From assembly GCF_000282035.1 (NCBI RefSeq), contig NZ_AKKA01000096.1, positions 62,001 through 126,000 of the forward strand: a stretch of DNA of 64,000 nt, given 5' to 3'. This document shows positions 27,436-37,202 of this stretch, piece after piece. A program made the translations under genes and the position numbers. How positions within the stretch are numbered: position 1 is the stretch's first letter; each line of letters starts with the position of its first letter. The notes under the pieces were generated by a model. That model saw nothing but the letters and a program-made list of their open reading frames with translations, made no database searches and was not told the origin of the DNA. The DNA comes from Rhizobium sp. CF122 (GTDB lineage Bacteria; Pseudomonadota; Alphaproteobacteria; Rhizobiales; Rhizobiaceae).

Positions 27436-27486
27436 CGAATGTGGCGCCTCAGGGAGAGCGTCATGTCCGATCACGGAGGAATGTTG

Positions 27487-27996
27487 ATGAGTGCTTGCAA
27501 TACCATCACCTTGAACGTTGTGCATACTTTCAATGCCTTGCCCTGCGCCGTCTATGACGCATGGCTGAATCCTCAGATCGCAAAACGCTTCCTCTTCGCG
27601 AGCGACGAAGGCCGCGTTATCCGCGCCGATATCGATCCGAAGGTCGGCGGCCATTTTCTCGTTATCGACCGGCGTCCGACAGGTGATGCGGTGCATTACG
27701 GCGTGTTTCTGGAATTGCGCCGGCCGCGGCGAATGGTCTTCTGCTTCTCGGCAGCGGAGCACGACCACAACGCAGATCGAATCCAGATCGACATCGAACC
27801 ACTGGCCGAAGGCACGCGGCTGACACTCTCACACGAAATGTGCGCCGAATGGGGCCAGTTCGAAGAGCAGACGCGACAGGGCTGGGTTCACGTGATGCAG
27901 GGGCTCGAGCGCGAACTCGAGGCGATGCAGATGGTCAATGTGCCAGAGATTGCCGCACAGGCTTCCTCCGAACCATCCAAAGCGAGTGCGCCATAA
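27487..27996 (+). CDS. SRPBCC (AHSA1-like) domain protein
   Basis: A 169-residue START-like fold protein: ITLNVVHTFNALPCAVYDAWLNPQIAKRF is the first strand and helix of the AHSA1/polyketide-cyclase family, and GWVHVMQGLERELE the last helix. Such proteins bind hydrophobic ligands in a helix-grip cavity; the ligand is unknown. GGAGGA lies six bases before the ATG at 27487. An ATG at 27463 also has a good site and would add eight residues. The last 62 bases overlap the convergent exporter gene. Confidence 0.8.
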   Translation: MSACNTITLNVVHTFNALPCAVYDAWLNPQIAKRFLFASDEGRVIRADIDPKVGGHFLVIDRRPTGDAVHYGVFLELRRPRRMVFCFSAAEHDHNADRIQIDIEPLAEGTRLTLSHEMCAEWGQFEEQTRQGWVHVMQGLERELEAMQMVNVPEIAAQASSEPSKASAP

Positions 27997-28822
27997 TCGC
28001 GCAGACGAGGATCGTGCCGCCGATGAGCGTCATCGTCGGGGGCGTTTCCGCGAAGATCAGCCAGATCCAGATCGGAGCCAGGATGGTTTCGAGCAGATAG
28101 AACATGCCGACTTCGGGCGCTGACAAATAGCGTGGTCCCGTCGCTAAGCACCAAAAGGCAACCGGCATCAGAAGGGCACCATTGAGGATGATCCAGGCCG
28201 GATGTTCTATGGCGAGCCCGCTCGGCAATGCATTCGCAAAGCCGAGTATGGCGGGCAGGGCGGCGGCAAGCAGGGGCACAAAGCCCATGTCCCGGCGTGA
28301 TGCCCGGCCAACCGTTATCGCCGAGGCGAGGATAAGGGCGCTCAGTAGCGCCATGGCATCACCAAAGACATGGCCGCCGGCCAATCCATCATGCACGATC
28401 AAGCCGACACCGAACACCATCACCGCCATGGTGACGAGCGTGGATATCGAAGGGCGTTCCTTAAGGAACACCCATGATAGAAGCGCGCCGAACATCGGAT
28501 TGAACGCGACGATGAAGACCACGTTGGCCGTTGCCGTATTGAAGACGGCAAGCAGGAAGGTCAGCGTCGAGCAGCCGTACAGCAGTCCCGTCGCAAGGCC
28601 GTGCCTGCCGGGCATAAGCAAAGGCCATGTTCCCTTGAGGTATCTGATGAGGCAGACCACGACGAGCGTCACGGCGACGGTCGTGATGCTGCGCGCGCCG
28701 AGGATCGACCACATATCCCCGTGAGCAAGGCGTACGAGTGGAATGTCCATGGAAAGAGCCAGGCCGCCGATCGCTGTCAGCAGCAGACCCTTCCGATGAT
28801 CGGAAAGGGAGGGGAAGAGCAT
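27935..28822 (-). CDS. EamA-family (DMT superfamily) transporter
   Basis: A 295-residue inner-membrane protein with ten hydrophobic helices in two EamA repeats, e.g. MFGALLSWVFLKERPSIST in the first repeat and GMFYLLETILAPIWIWLIFAETP in the second, the usual end-of-repeat signature. These transporters export amino acids, metabolites or drugs; substrate unknown. Its ATG directly abuts the bpt stop codon, so the two are probably cotranscribed. Confidence 0.9.
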   Translation of the reverse strand: MLFPSLSDHRKGLLLTAIGGLALSMDIPLVRLAHGDMWSILGARSITTVAVTLVVVCLIRYLKGTWPLLMPGRHGLATGLLYGCSTLTFLLAVFNTATANVVFIVAFNPMFGALLSWVFLKERPSISTLVTMAVMVFGVGLIVHDGLAGGHVFGDAMALLSALILASAITVGRASRRDMGFVPLLAAALPAILGFANALPSGLAIEHPAWIILNGALLMPVAFWCLATGPRYLSAPEVGMFYLLETILAPIWIWLIFAETPPTMTLIGGTILVCAIMAHSLWMVRRKPVRQSLAH

Positions 28823-29599
28823 TTAGTAGCGTGTGCTTTCGGGCATTGCGGAGGGATCGAAACGTTCCCAGCCGCGCGATGTCAGGTGCTCCTGTGGCTG
28901 GAAGCGAGTCTTGTAGTCCATTTTCCGCGACCCTTGAACCCAGTAGCCCAAGTAGACGTGCGGAAGACCCAAAGCTCTTGTGCGCTTGATGTGGTCAAGA
29001 ATCATGAACGTGCCAAGGGAACGTCGATCCATGTCAGGATTAAAGTAGGAATAGACCATGGACAGGCCATCGCTCATCGTATCCGTGAGAGCGGCAGCCA
29101 GGAGTTCACCCGTCGGGCGCTCTTCGAGACCAGCCCCTTCCTTTCGAAGCCGATACTCGATGATTTTGGTGTTCACATGTGTATCTTCGACCATGATGGC
29201 ATAATCGAGCACCGTCATGTCGGACATTCCGCCCTGTTGGTGGCGAAAGTCGAGATAGCGTCGGAATAGCGAATATTGCTCGCTGGACGGCTGGGCGGGG
29301 AATTCGGTCGAGATGATATCGGCATTTGCCGCAAGCACCCGCTTCATTGATTTCGTCGGCAGGAACTCCTGCGCGAGGATACGGACGGAAATGCAGGCGC
29401 GGCAGGCCTCGCAGGCTGGCCGATAGGCAATGTTCTGCGACCGGCGAAAGCCGCCTTGTGTCAGGATATCGTTCATCTCCGCTGCGCGGGGGCCGACGAG
29501 ATGTGTAAAGACCTTACGTTCCATCTCGTGGGCCAGATAAGGGCACGCAGCCGGAGCAGTTAGGTAAAACTGCGGTGATGGCGTGGTCTGCGTATTCAT
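28823..29599 (-). CDS. bpt: Aspartate/glutamate leucyltransferase (Bpt/ATE family)
   Basis: A 258-residue aminoacyl-tRNA-protein transferase. It adds Leu (bacterial type) to N-terminal Asp or Glu, feeding proteins to ClpS/ClpAP in the N-end rule. CPYLAHEMERKVF and RPACEACRACISVRI hold the conserved N-terminal cysteines and Arg; YLGYWVQGSRKMDYKTRFQP is the conserved C-terminal catalytic stretch. Length matches the family (about 250). It is upstream of the EamA gene with no gap. Confidence 0.93.
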   Translation of the reverse strand: MNTQTTPSPQFYLTAPAACPYLAHEMERKVFTHLVGPRAAEMNDILTQGGFRRSQNIAYRPACEACRACISVRILAQEFLPTKSMKRVLAANADIISTEFPAQPSSEQYSLFRRYLDFRHQQGGMSDMTVLDYAIMVEDTHVNTKIIEYRLRKEGAGLEERPTGELLAAALTDTMSDGLSMVYSYFNPDMDRRSLGTFMILDHIKRTRALGLPHVYLGYWVQGSRKMDYKTRFQPQEHLTSRGWERFDPSAMPESTRY

Positions 29600-29776
29600 C
29601 TGTTGCGGAGATTTCCTTCGGTTTGCTGCGTATCTGACAGGATGACTTAAGAATGTAAAACGTCAACAGCGGGGCTGTTTTCGAACCCGCTGTCGCGCGT
29701 CATACTTTGGGATATGGTGCCACGACCTTCCCGGCAAAGATCAGAAGCTGTGTTTATTTTAGCCCACCACGGCCAA

Positions 29777-30235
29777 TTAGGCAGTGCGGACCGTGACGGT
29801 GCCCACGAGAAAATCGTGGATCAACCGGCTGCGCTCGGTGAACAGGCCAACCAGCAGAATCAGCGGCGTCAGAACGGAGTTCAGGATCCAGAAAAGCGCC
29901 AGGTGAACGATGGCCGTCAGAAAGTCCATCCGCTGCCCGTCGACCCGCATGATTGCAATTCCCATTGCACGCATGCCGAGCGAGGCTTGATTGGAGCCAC
30001 CGACGGTGAAGCCGAAATAGAGGCCAGCGACGATTACGAATAGTGCCGGATAAAGAAAGAATCCCAGGCCGAGCGTGACGATCGACAGGAAGAAAAGCAC
30101 GACGGCTGCCGGGATGCAGAGCAGCAGAACGATCACGTAGTCGAGGATGAAGGCGAACACACGACGGCTCAGCGTGCCGCTATAGGCGCGCCAGTCGTCC
30201 GGTGCGGCATAGAGCGGGTTGGGAGTGAGCGTCAT
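29777..30235 (-). CDS. RDD-family membrane protein
   Basis: A 152-residue protein with three predicted transmembrane helices (about 30-60, 65-85, 110-135). RRVFAFILDYVIVLLL contains the Arg-Asp-Asp-type motif positions of the RDD family (R near 25, D near 31), and SLGMRAMGIAIMRVDG is the second conserved block. Function is unclear; some relatives are ion antiporters. AAGGAG sits eight bases before the ATG and touches a long hairpin. It is downstream of hemB. Confidence 0.88.
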   Translation of the reverse strand: MTLTPNPLYAAPDDWRAYSGTLSRRVFAFILDYVIVLLLCIPAAVVLFFLSIVTLGLGFFLYPALFVIVAGLYFGFTVGGSNQASLGMRAMGIAIMRVDGQRMDFLTAIVHLALFWILNSVLTPLILLVGLFTERSRLIHDFLVGTVTVRTA

Positions 30236-30248
30236 TGTTGCGGTCTCC

Positions 30249-30290
30249 TTGCGGGAAGCGATGCCGCTGATATGGTATCGCTTCCCGCAA
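30249..30290 (-). promoter_or_regulatory. Perfect 14-bp hairpin between hemB and the RDD gene
   Basis: TTGCGGGAAGCGAT (30249-30262) and ATCGCTTCCCGCAA (30277-30290) are perfect complements around a 14-base loop. On the minus strand it follows the hemB stop by 20 bases and ends inside the AAGGAG ribosome-binding site of the RDD gene. No T run follows. It may end or protect the hemB message or control RDD translation. Confidence 0.6.
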
Positions 30291-30310
30291 ATGCAATATT
30301 CGTGCAGGGG

Positions 30311-31324
30311 TCAGCGCTTGGCGAGAATCCTGGCCACCTCGACCGCAAAATAGGTGAGGACACCGTCGCAGCCCGCGCGCTTGAACGAGAGTAGGGTTTC
30401 TAGCATGGCCCGTTCACCGTCGATCCAGCCGTTCATCGCGGCGGCCCTGATCTGCGTGTATTCGCCTGAAACCTGGTAGGCGAAGGTCGGTAGACCGAAC
30501 GCCTCCTTCATGCGCCAGCAGATGTCGAGATAGGGCAGCCCCGGCTTGACCATCAGCATGTCTGCGCCTTCTTCCACATCTAGCGCGGCGTCGCGGATTG
30601 CCTCAGTGCCGTTTGCCGGGTCGATGTAATAGGTTTTCTTGTCGCCCTTGAGCAGTCCGCCGGTCGAGATCGCCTCGCGGTAAGGGCCGTAGAAAGCCGA
30701 AGCGAACTTGGTGGCATAGCTCATGATGCCGACGTTCTGATGCCCTGCGGCATCGAGGGCGCGGCGGATAGCGCCTATTCTGCCGTCCATCATCTCGGAG
30801 GGGGAAATGATGTCGGATCCGGCATCGGCCTGCATGACTGCTGCACGCGCGACCTGATCGACGGTCTCGTCGTTGACGATCTCGCCCTGTCGCAGGATCC
30901 CGTCATGGCCGTGGCTGGTGAAGGGGTCGAGCGCGACATCGGTGATGACACCGATATTAGGCACTGCCTTCTTGATCGCGATCGTTGCCTGATTGATCAG
31001 GTTGTTGGCCTCGAGGCTGTTCGAGCCGGTTTCGTCACGCAGTTCCATCTCAATATTGGGAAAGGTCGCAATCGCCGGGATGCCAAGGTCAGCGGCTTCC
31101 TTGGCGGCCTCGACGAGCTTATCCACGCTCATGCGGTTGACGCCGGGCATCGCCGGTATTGGTTCGACAATGCCTGTGCCGGGAACGACGAAAACCGGCC
31201 AGATGAGATCGTCGGCCGTCAGACGGTTCTCCTGCACGAGGCGCCGCGTCCAATCGGCCTTGCGATTGCGGCGCATGCGCCGATGGCCGGTGATTTCGTC
31301 GACGAGATGGGTCTTGTCCTGCAT
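30311..31324 (-). CDS. hemB: Delta-aminolevulinic acid dehydratase (porphobilinogen synthase)
   Basis: A 337-residue enzyme that condenses two ALA molecules in haem and corrin synthesis. The two active-site lysines are visible in YATKFASAFYGPYR and LMVKPGLPYLDI; VFVVPG near residue 45 is the usual N-terminal motif. The frame stays open far upstream to 31804, but that part is not conserved and overlaps the divergent gene; the ATG at 31324 starts the known protein. It is divergent from the membrane protein at 31460. Confidence 0.95.
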   Translation of the reverse strand: MQDKTHLVDEITGHRRMRRNRKADWTRRLVQENRLTADDLIWPVFVVPGTGIVEPIPAMPGVNRMSVDKLVEAAKEAADLGIPAIATFPNIEMELRDETGSNSLEANNLINQATIAIKKAVPNIGVITDVALDPFTSHGHDGILRQGEIVNDETVDQVARAAVMQADAGSDIISPSEMMDGRIGAIRRALDAAGHQNVGIMSYATKFASAFYGPYREAISTGGLLKGDKKTYYIDPANGTEAIRDAALDVEEGADMLMVKPGLPYLDICWRMKEAFGLPTFAYQVSGEYTQIRAAAMNGWIDGERAMLETLLSFKRAGCDGVLTYFAVEVARILAKR

Positions 31325-31459
31325 GGTCGTTCCAGCTTTCTGCCATTCCATATTATCGAAGCGCTCATTATCATGGCGCCGCCGAAATCCAAACCGGACG
31401 ATTGGCCGCAATGGAAGAGGCGCTGGCGAAGTCGCAATCGCAACCCTATTGTTTAAGAC

Positions 31460-31897
31460 ATGGACGCTGATTCCCCGACGATACCGAAACGGACGCTGAC
31501 CAGCGTTCTCTTCATCCTGTTCTTGCGGCTTGTCGCCATTTCCTGCTTCTGGTTCGGATTGCAGTATTGGGCGATGCTGGTCGGCTATTCGCTGGTGGGG
31601 GCAGGCCGCTTTGATCTGCTCAGCCTTCCATGGAAGGTCGCAAGCACCTGCCTTGCCGTCTTGTTCCCTGTCGCGTCTCTCGGCCTGTGGCTTGCCGTCT
31701 CCTGGGGGCCTGTTATCTGGGTGCTCGCGGCAGGCGGACAGACCATCATGTACGGATTCATGCCGGAGGTGTTTGGAGCCAACCGGCTGATCGTTCTGCT
31801 CCATATAGCGGTAGCCCTGGTCTACCTGGGATTCCGCGCCGCGCTCTGGTACGAGAAGCGCAAGCGCCGTCAGCAGGTAAGCGTTGATTTACCCTGA
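31460..31897 (+). CDS. Small membrane protein (DUF6163-like)
   Basis: A 145-residue protein with four predicted transmembrane helices (about 14-36, 50-72, 75-95, 105-130) and a basic tail (YEKRKRRQQ). It resembles conserved rhizobial membrane proteins labelled DUF6163 found next to ldtR; that family name is from memory and should be checked. No function is known. It lies 129 bases before ldtR on the same strand. Confidence 0.65.
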   Translation: MDADSPTIPKRTLTSVLFILFLRLVAISCFWFGLQYWAMLVGYSLVGAGRFDLLSLPWKVASTCLAVLFPVASLGLWLAVSWGPVIWVLAAGGQTIMYGFMPEVFGANRLIVLLHIAVALVYLGFRAALWYEKRKRRQQVSVDLP

Positions 31898-31925
31898 TAC
31901 AACGCGGAGATTCGGTAAGGCACTG

Positions 31926-31942
31926 TTAAGCCTGCGGTTTAA
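31926..31942. promoter_or_regulatory. Palindrome upstream of ldtR (possible LdtR operator)
   Basis: TTAAGCC-TGC-GGTTTAA is a 17-base near-perfect inverted repeat 84 bases before the ldtR start codon, the right size for a MarR-family dimer. A related half-site (TTAACCGCC) occurs at 33661 in the ldtP leader. Autoregulation through this site is inference. Confidence 0.5.
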
Positions 31943-32026
31943 GTAGAATTTTATTTGTATTCGATAGGGTCTGTCTCAAGGCGGGAAGAAAACCAACACC
32001 GCCAAACAAACAGTGAGGCAGTCATC

Positions 32027-32542
32027 ATGAACACGAAAATCAAGCCGCAGGCGGTATCGAACTTCCGTGACCAGCAGGAACAGGGCATCCGTGATCTTTA
32101 CATGGAATCCCTTCATCTTGTTGAACGTCTTCACCGCCGTCTCCTCGACGTCATCAAGGACGAGTTCGACCGTCAGGGTCGCAGCGACGTCAACGCCGTT
32201 CAGGCACTTCTTCTCTTCAACATCGGCAATTCCGAGCTGACCGCCGGCGAACTTCGCTCCCGTGGCTACTATCTCGGCTCCAACGTTTCCTACAACGTCA
32301 AGAAGCTGGTTGATCTCGGCTTCATCAACCACCAGCGTTCGCGCATCGACCGTCGCTCGGTCCGCATTAGCCTGACGGAAACGGGCCAGGACATCGCCGA
32401 AACCGTTGCCAAGCTCTATGAGCGCCACATCGGCTCGATCGACAAGGTCGGCGGCATCGGCACCGACGAATTCACGCAGATGAACAAGCTGCTGACCCGT
32501 CTGGACCGCTTCTGGAACGACCAGATCCTCTACCGCCTGTAA
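32027..32542 (+). CDS. ldtR: MarR-family transcriptional regulator LdtR
   Basis: A 171-residue winged-helix protein. LYMESLHLVERLHRRLLDVIKDEFDRQG forms the dimerisation helix; GELRSRGYYLGSNVSYNVKKLVDLGFI is the recognition helix region; and SRIDRRSVRISLTETG is the wing. It matches LdtR of Liberibacter and Sinorhizobium, which activates the L,D-transpeptidase gene ldtP and controls osmotic-stress tolerance and cell shape. The ATG at 32027 has GAGG upstream. ldtP is two genes downstream here. Confidence 0.88.
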   Translation: MNTKIKPQAVSNFRDQQEQGIRDLYMESLHLVERLHRRLLDVIKDEFDRQGRSDVNAVQALLLFNIGNSELTAGELRSRGYYLGSNVSYNVKKLVDLGFINHQRSRIDRRSVRISLTETGQDIAETVAKLYERHIGSIDKVGGIGTDEFTQMNKLLTRLDRFWNDQILYRL

Positions 32543-32589
32543 TCTCTTAGGCCAACTTCCCTGCTGGCTTATTGGACCTCCAAGGCACG

Positions 32590-32621
32590 AAAGGGCGCAA
32601 CGGTATGCCGTAGCGCCCTTT
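32590..32621 (+). terminator. Probable terminator of ldtR
   Basis: AAAGGGCGC and GCGCCCTTT form a 9-bp outer stem, with ACGG/CCGT pairing inside, 48 bases after the ldtR stop. The T run is only three bases, so termination may be partial. Confidence 0.65.
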
Positions 32622-32725
32622 CCGCCGTTTGCTGCGCTTCCTGACGGGGCTACATATTCGGTCGCCAAGTTGATAATGACTTCCGCACGGACCTTCGGTC
32701 TTCGCGTGAATCAGGAGTTGCGGTT

Positions 32726-33571
32726 ATGACGTCAGCTGTACTGGCTGCAAGCGGTGGGGTGAAGCAGGTCATCTGCATTAGCTGGGGAACGAAGTACGGG
32801 GCTCCCTTCATCAACCGCCTGTACGCCATGGTGAGGCGCAACATCACGCCGCCCTTCACGTTCACTTGCTTCACCGACAACCGCGCCGACCTGAATCCGG
32901 AAATTCTCTGCGAGGACCTGCCGCCGCTGGATGTCGAAAACATGCCGGTCAGGACGAAGGGCATCTGGCCCAAGGCGCGGCTTTGGGGTCCGAAGCTTGG
33001 AAAGTTGAGCGGCCCGGTTCTGTTTCTGGACCTCGATCTGGTGATTGTCGGCTCTCTCGATTCATTCTTCGAGGTTGGCGAACCGGATGACGTCATCCTG
33101 TCGCGCAACCAGACGACGCCGTTTGAACGCCTCGGGCAGACCTCTCTTTTCCGATTCCCGGTCGGCAAGCTCGTTTCGTTGCAGGAGAAGTTCCGAGCCG
33201 ATCCGCAGGGCGTGGCCGACAAGTACGAATTCGAACAGCGCTTCGTGACGCGAAATGCGCCCGGTGGCGCGAAGTTCTTTCCCCGCCGCTGGGTCCTGCA
33301 TTTCAGGCAGGATTGCCGCTGGCCTTTCCCGCTGAATTATTTCCTGACGCCGCGCCTACCCGCGAATGCCCGGGTGATCCTATTCCCACGCGATTTCCAT
33401 CCGCAGTTCGCGGTCGAAGGGCGGTTCGGGTTGAAGGGGCGTGCGGCGCCACCGCTCGATCACATCCTGCATATGTTCGATCCGGAGCGGAGGAGGAACA
33501 AGTCGCCGTTCCGCTACCTGCGCCACTACATCCGCCCGACGCCATGGGTGGCCGACCACTGGCGCGAGTAA
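32726..33571 (+). CDS. Putative glycosyltransferase with DxD motif
   Basis: A 281-residue cytoplasmic protein. VLFLDLDLVIVGSLDSFF near residue 97 carries a DxD metal/nucleotide-sugar motif as in GT8-like enzymes, and ICISWGTKYGAPFINRLY near residue 15 is the N-terminal sugar-nucleotide fold. The C-terminal half contains His/Trp/Arg-rich segments (RWVLHFRQDCRWPF). Neither donor nor acceptor is known. AGGAG precedes the ATG. It lies between ldtR and ldtP, which suggests but does not prove a cell-envelope role. Confidence 0.7.
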   Translation: MTSAVLAASGGVKQVICISWGTKYGAPFINRLYAMVRRNITPPFTFTCFTDNRADLNPEILCEDLPPLDVENMPVRTKGIWPKARLWGPKLGKLSGPVLFLDLDLVIVGSLDSFFEVGEPDDVILSRNQTTPFERLGQTSLFRFPVGKLVSLQEKFRADPQGVADKYEFEQRFVTRNAPGGAKFFPRRWVLHFRQDCRWPFPLNYFLTPRLPANARVILFPRDFHPQFAVEGRFGLKGRAAPPLDHILHMFDPERRRNKSPFRYLRHYIRPTPWVADHWRE

Positions 33572-33958
33572 TTCGGACCCCGTCAGCGGTCTCGTGACAT
33601 CTTTGCAACGCATGGCAGGCAAGCATAATCGCCTGTATTCAAGCCGTTTTTTAGCCGCTATTAACCGCCACATTCTGTGGATCGGTATGGTTACTTGCGC
33701 ATCGCCCGCCACCGACGGTTGAGCGTGGTTTAGGGCGACACGAATTGGCCATATTAGCATGTCAGCGGAAATACACAGCAAATGGCGCTTCCCCAATTGA
33801 GGTCCGATAACCTCGCGCTCCCTGCTCGCAATCATGTGATCGCCGGCAGAAAGATTGTGCGATGCGCCGTGGCGACGGGTTGATAGGGATTTGCGTTCTC
33901 GCAGGGATAGCGAAGGCCGCCGGTCTCTCAGGCAGCGGCAATTTAGTGGTTGGGATGA
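33572..33958 (+). other. Long leader region of ldtP
   Basis: No gene is seen in these 387 bases. The stretch 33641-33669 is T-rich and holds TTTA-N7-TTAAC (33650-33665), one mismatch from the CtrA consensus TTAA-N7-TTAAC, and a TTAACCGCC half-site resembling the ldtR palindrome. The 3' half (33780-33950) is GC-rich with several short hairpins and no recognised riboswitch. Confidence 0.4.
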
Positions 33959-35263
33959 ATGTCGAAGAAAATCAGAACTGAAGCTTTTTCTCGTCGGGCG
34001 TTTCTGACGTCTGCGGCAATGGTCGGCGCGGGCGCTTTGGCTGCCCCCGCATTCGCGCAGTCGGCGATTGATTCGCTCATCAATGCTCCGCAGCGCGGCG
34101 ATTGGGACGACCAGTTCGATGCGAAAGCCGCGTCCCGCACGGCGACGGCCGTCGTTTCGAACACGCCGATTCTCGGACCGCAGTCGGTGCCGAGCATCCA
34201 ACAGGCGATCGCCCAATATCAGCAGATCGCTTCCGCAGGCGGCTGGCCGGAGGTGAGCCCAAGCCAGCAGCGTCTGCAGATCGGCGTGACTGATCCGGCC
34301 GTCCAGAGCCTTCGTCAGCGCCTGATCATCACCGGCGACCTGCCGCAGGAAGCGGGCATTTCCAGTGCTTTCGACTCCTATGTCGACGGCGCCGTCAAGC
34401 GCTTCCAGGCGCGCCACGGTCTCCCGGCTGACGGTGTCATCGGCGAGTTCACCTTGAAGGCCATGAACATTCCGGCTGACGTTCGTCTGCAGCAACTGAA
34501 CACCAATCTCATCCGCATTCAAACGTTCCCGGAAGAACTGGGACGCCGCCATCTGATGGTCAATATTCCGGCGGCTTACGTCGAGGCGGTCGAAGACGGC
34601 AGCGTTGCCACGCGCCATGCGGCCGTCGTCGGACGCATCAGCCGTCCCACGCATCTCGTCAACTCGAAGGTCTACGAGGTCATCCTCAACCCATATTGGA
34701 CCGCACCGCGCTCGATCGTCGAAAAGGACATCGTGCCGCTGATGCGCAAGGATCCGACCTACCTCGAGAAGAATGCCATTCGCCTGATTGACGGCAAGGG
34801 CAATGAGGTGGCGCCGGAAACGGTCGACTGGAATGCTGAGAAGGCGCCGAACCTGATGTTCCGTCAGGACCCGGGCAAGATCAACGCCATGGCCTCCACG
34901 AAGATCAATTTCTACAATAAGAACGGCGAGTATATGCACGACACGCCGCAGCAGGGCCTCTTCAACAAGCTCATGCGCTTTGAATCCTCCGGCTGTGTCC
35001 GCGTTCAGAATGTGCGCGACCTGACGACGTGGCTGCTTCGCGAGACCCCGCCATGGTCGCGTCAGCAGATGGAGCAGGTCATCACGACCCGCGTCAACAC
35101 GCCGATCAAACTCGCTGAAGAAGTGCCGGTTTACTTCGTTTACATCTCCGCCTGGGGCATGCCGGATGGCGTTGTGCAGTTCCGCGACGATATCTACCAG
35201 CTCGACGGCAATGCCGAGCTGGCGCTGGATACGACCGCTGGCACGGAGCAGCCAGTTCAGTGA
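33959..35263 (+). CDS. ldtP: L,D-transpeptidase
   Basis: A 434-residue periplasmic enzyme making 3-3 or related peptidoglycan cross-links. A twin-arginine-like signal (SRRAFLTSAAMVGAGALAAPAFA) covers residues 11-33. A peptidoglycan-binding helical domain is near 105-170 (DSYVDGAVKRFQARHGLPADGVIG), and the YkuD domain follows with the catalytic HDTP and SSGCVRV (nucleophile Cys) near 320-350. It belongs to the large YcbB-like group. It is the expected target of LdtR. Confidence 0.93.
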   Translation: MSKKIRTEAFSRRAFLTSAAMVGAGALAAPAFAQSAIDSLINAPQRGDWDDQFDAKAASRTATAVVSNTPILGPQSVPSIQQAIAQYQQIASAGGWPEVSPSQQRLQIGVTDPAVQSLRQRLIITGDLPQEAGISSAFDSYVDGAVKRFQARHGLPADGVIGEFTLKAMNIPADVRLQQLNTNLIRIQTFPEELGRRHLMVNIPAAYVEAVEDGSVATRHAAVVGRISRPTHLVNSKVYEVILNPYWTAPRSIVEKDIVPLMRKDPTYLEKNAIRLIDGKGNEVAPETVDWNAEKAPNLMFRQDPGKINAMASTKINFYNKNGEYMHDTPQQGLFNKLMRFESSGCVRVQNVRDLTTWLLRETPPWSRQQMEQVITTRVNTPIKLAEEVPVYFVYISAWGMPDGVVQFRDDIYQLDGNAELALDTTAGTEQPVQ

Positions 35264-35288
35264 GGCTCGAGCCTCTCGTTCGCTTTCA

Positions 35289-35320
35289 AGACCGCGTCTT
35301 TCGAGGCGCGGTTTTTTGTT
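35289..35320 (+). terminator. Rho-independent terminator of ldtP
   Basis: ACCGCGTCT and AGGCGCGGT pair (one G-T) around TTCG, followed by six T, about 26 bases after the ldtP stop. Confidence 0.85.
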
Positions 35321-35414
35321 GCGCGTAGATTGCCTAGCAAATGTCGTTCTCCGTATTGCCCTTGACAGGGCGGGGCGCTAATACCTTCGCGCATTCCAGT
35401 TGAGGAGCCCGCCC

Positions 35415-36713
<1,299 letters not shown>

Positions 36714-36722
36714 GAGTAGCGC

Positions 36723-37199
36723 ATGCGCTGCCCATTTTGCGGATCGGAAGACACACAGGTCAAGGATTCACGCCCGGCGGAGGACAACACGTCCATCCGC
36801 CGGAGGCGTATCTGTCCCGACTGCGGCGGTCGCTTCACAACCTTCGAGCGCGTGCAACTGCGCGAACTGATGGTCGTCAAGAAGACCGGCCGCAAGGTGC
36901 CTTTCGACCGCGACAAGCTGGTGCGTTCTTTCGAGATCGCGTTGCGCAAACGCCCCGTCGACCGCGACCGCATCGAGCGCGCGGTCTCCGGTATCGTTCG
37001 ACGGCTTGAAAGCTCCGGCGAGGTTGAGATCAGCTCCGAGCAGATCGGTCTGCAGGTGCTGGAAGCATTGAAGAGTCTGGATGATGTTGGCTTTGTTCGC
37101 TACGCTTCGGTCTATCGGGACTTCTCTCATGCCGAGGATTTCGAGAAAGTGATTTCCGAGATCAACGCCAAGATCGCTCGCGATCCCTTGGACAACTAG
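36723..37199 (+). CDS. nrdR: Transcriptional repressor NrdR
   Basis: A 158-residue repressor of ribonucleotide reductase genes. The zinc ribbon uses Cys3, Cys6, Cys31 and Cys34; the ATP-cone domain (about 48-138, VVKKTGRKVPFDRDKLVRS) senses ATP/dATP. It starts nine bases after glyA. This glyA-nrdR-rib order is common in alphaproteobacteria. Confidence 0.97.
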   Translation: MRCPFCGSEDTQVKDSRPAEDNTSIRRRRICPDCGGRFTTFERVQLRELMVVKKTGRKVPFDRDKLVRSFEIALRKRPVDRDRIERAVSGIVRRLESSGEVEISSEQIGLQVLEALKSLDDVGFVRYASVYRDFSHAEDFEKVISEINAKIARDPLDN

Positions 37200-37202
37200 C
37201 TG

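Noticed and set aside
31325..31804. 480-base N-terminal extension of hemB
   Set aside because: Open frame but not conserved, overlaps the divergent membrane protein gene, and the ATG at 31324 matches the family start.
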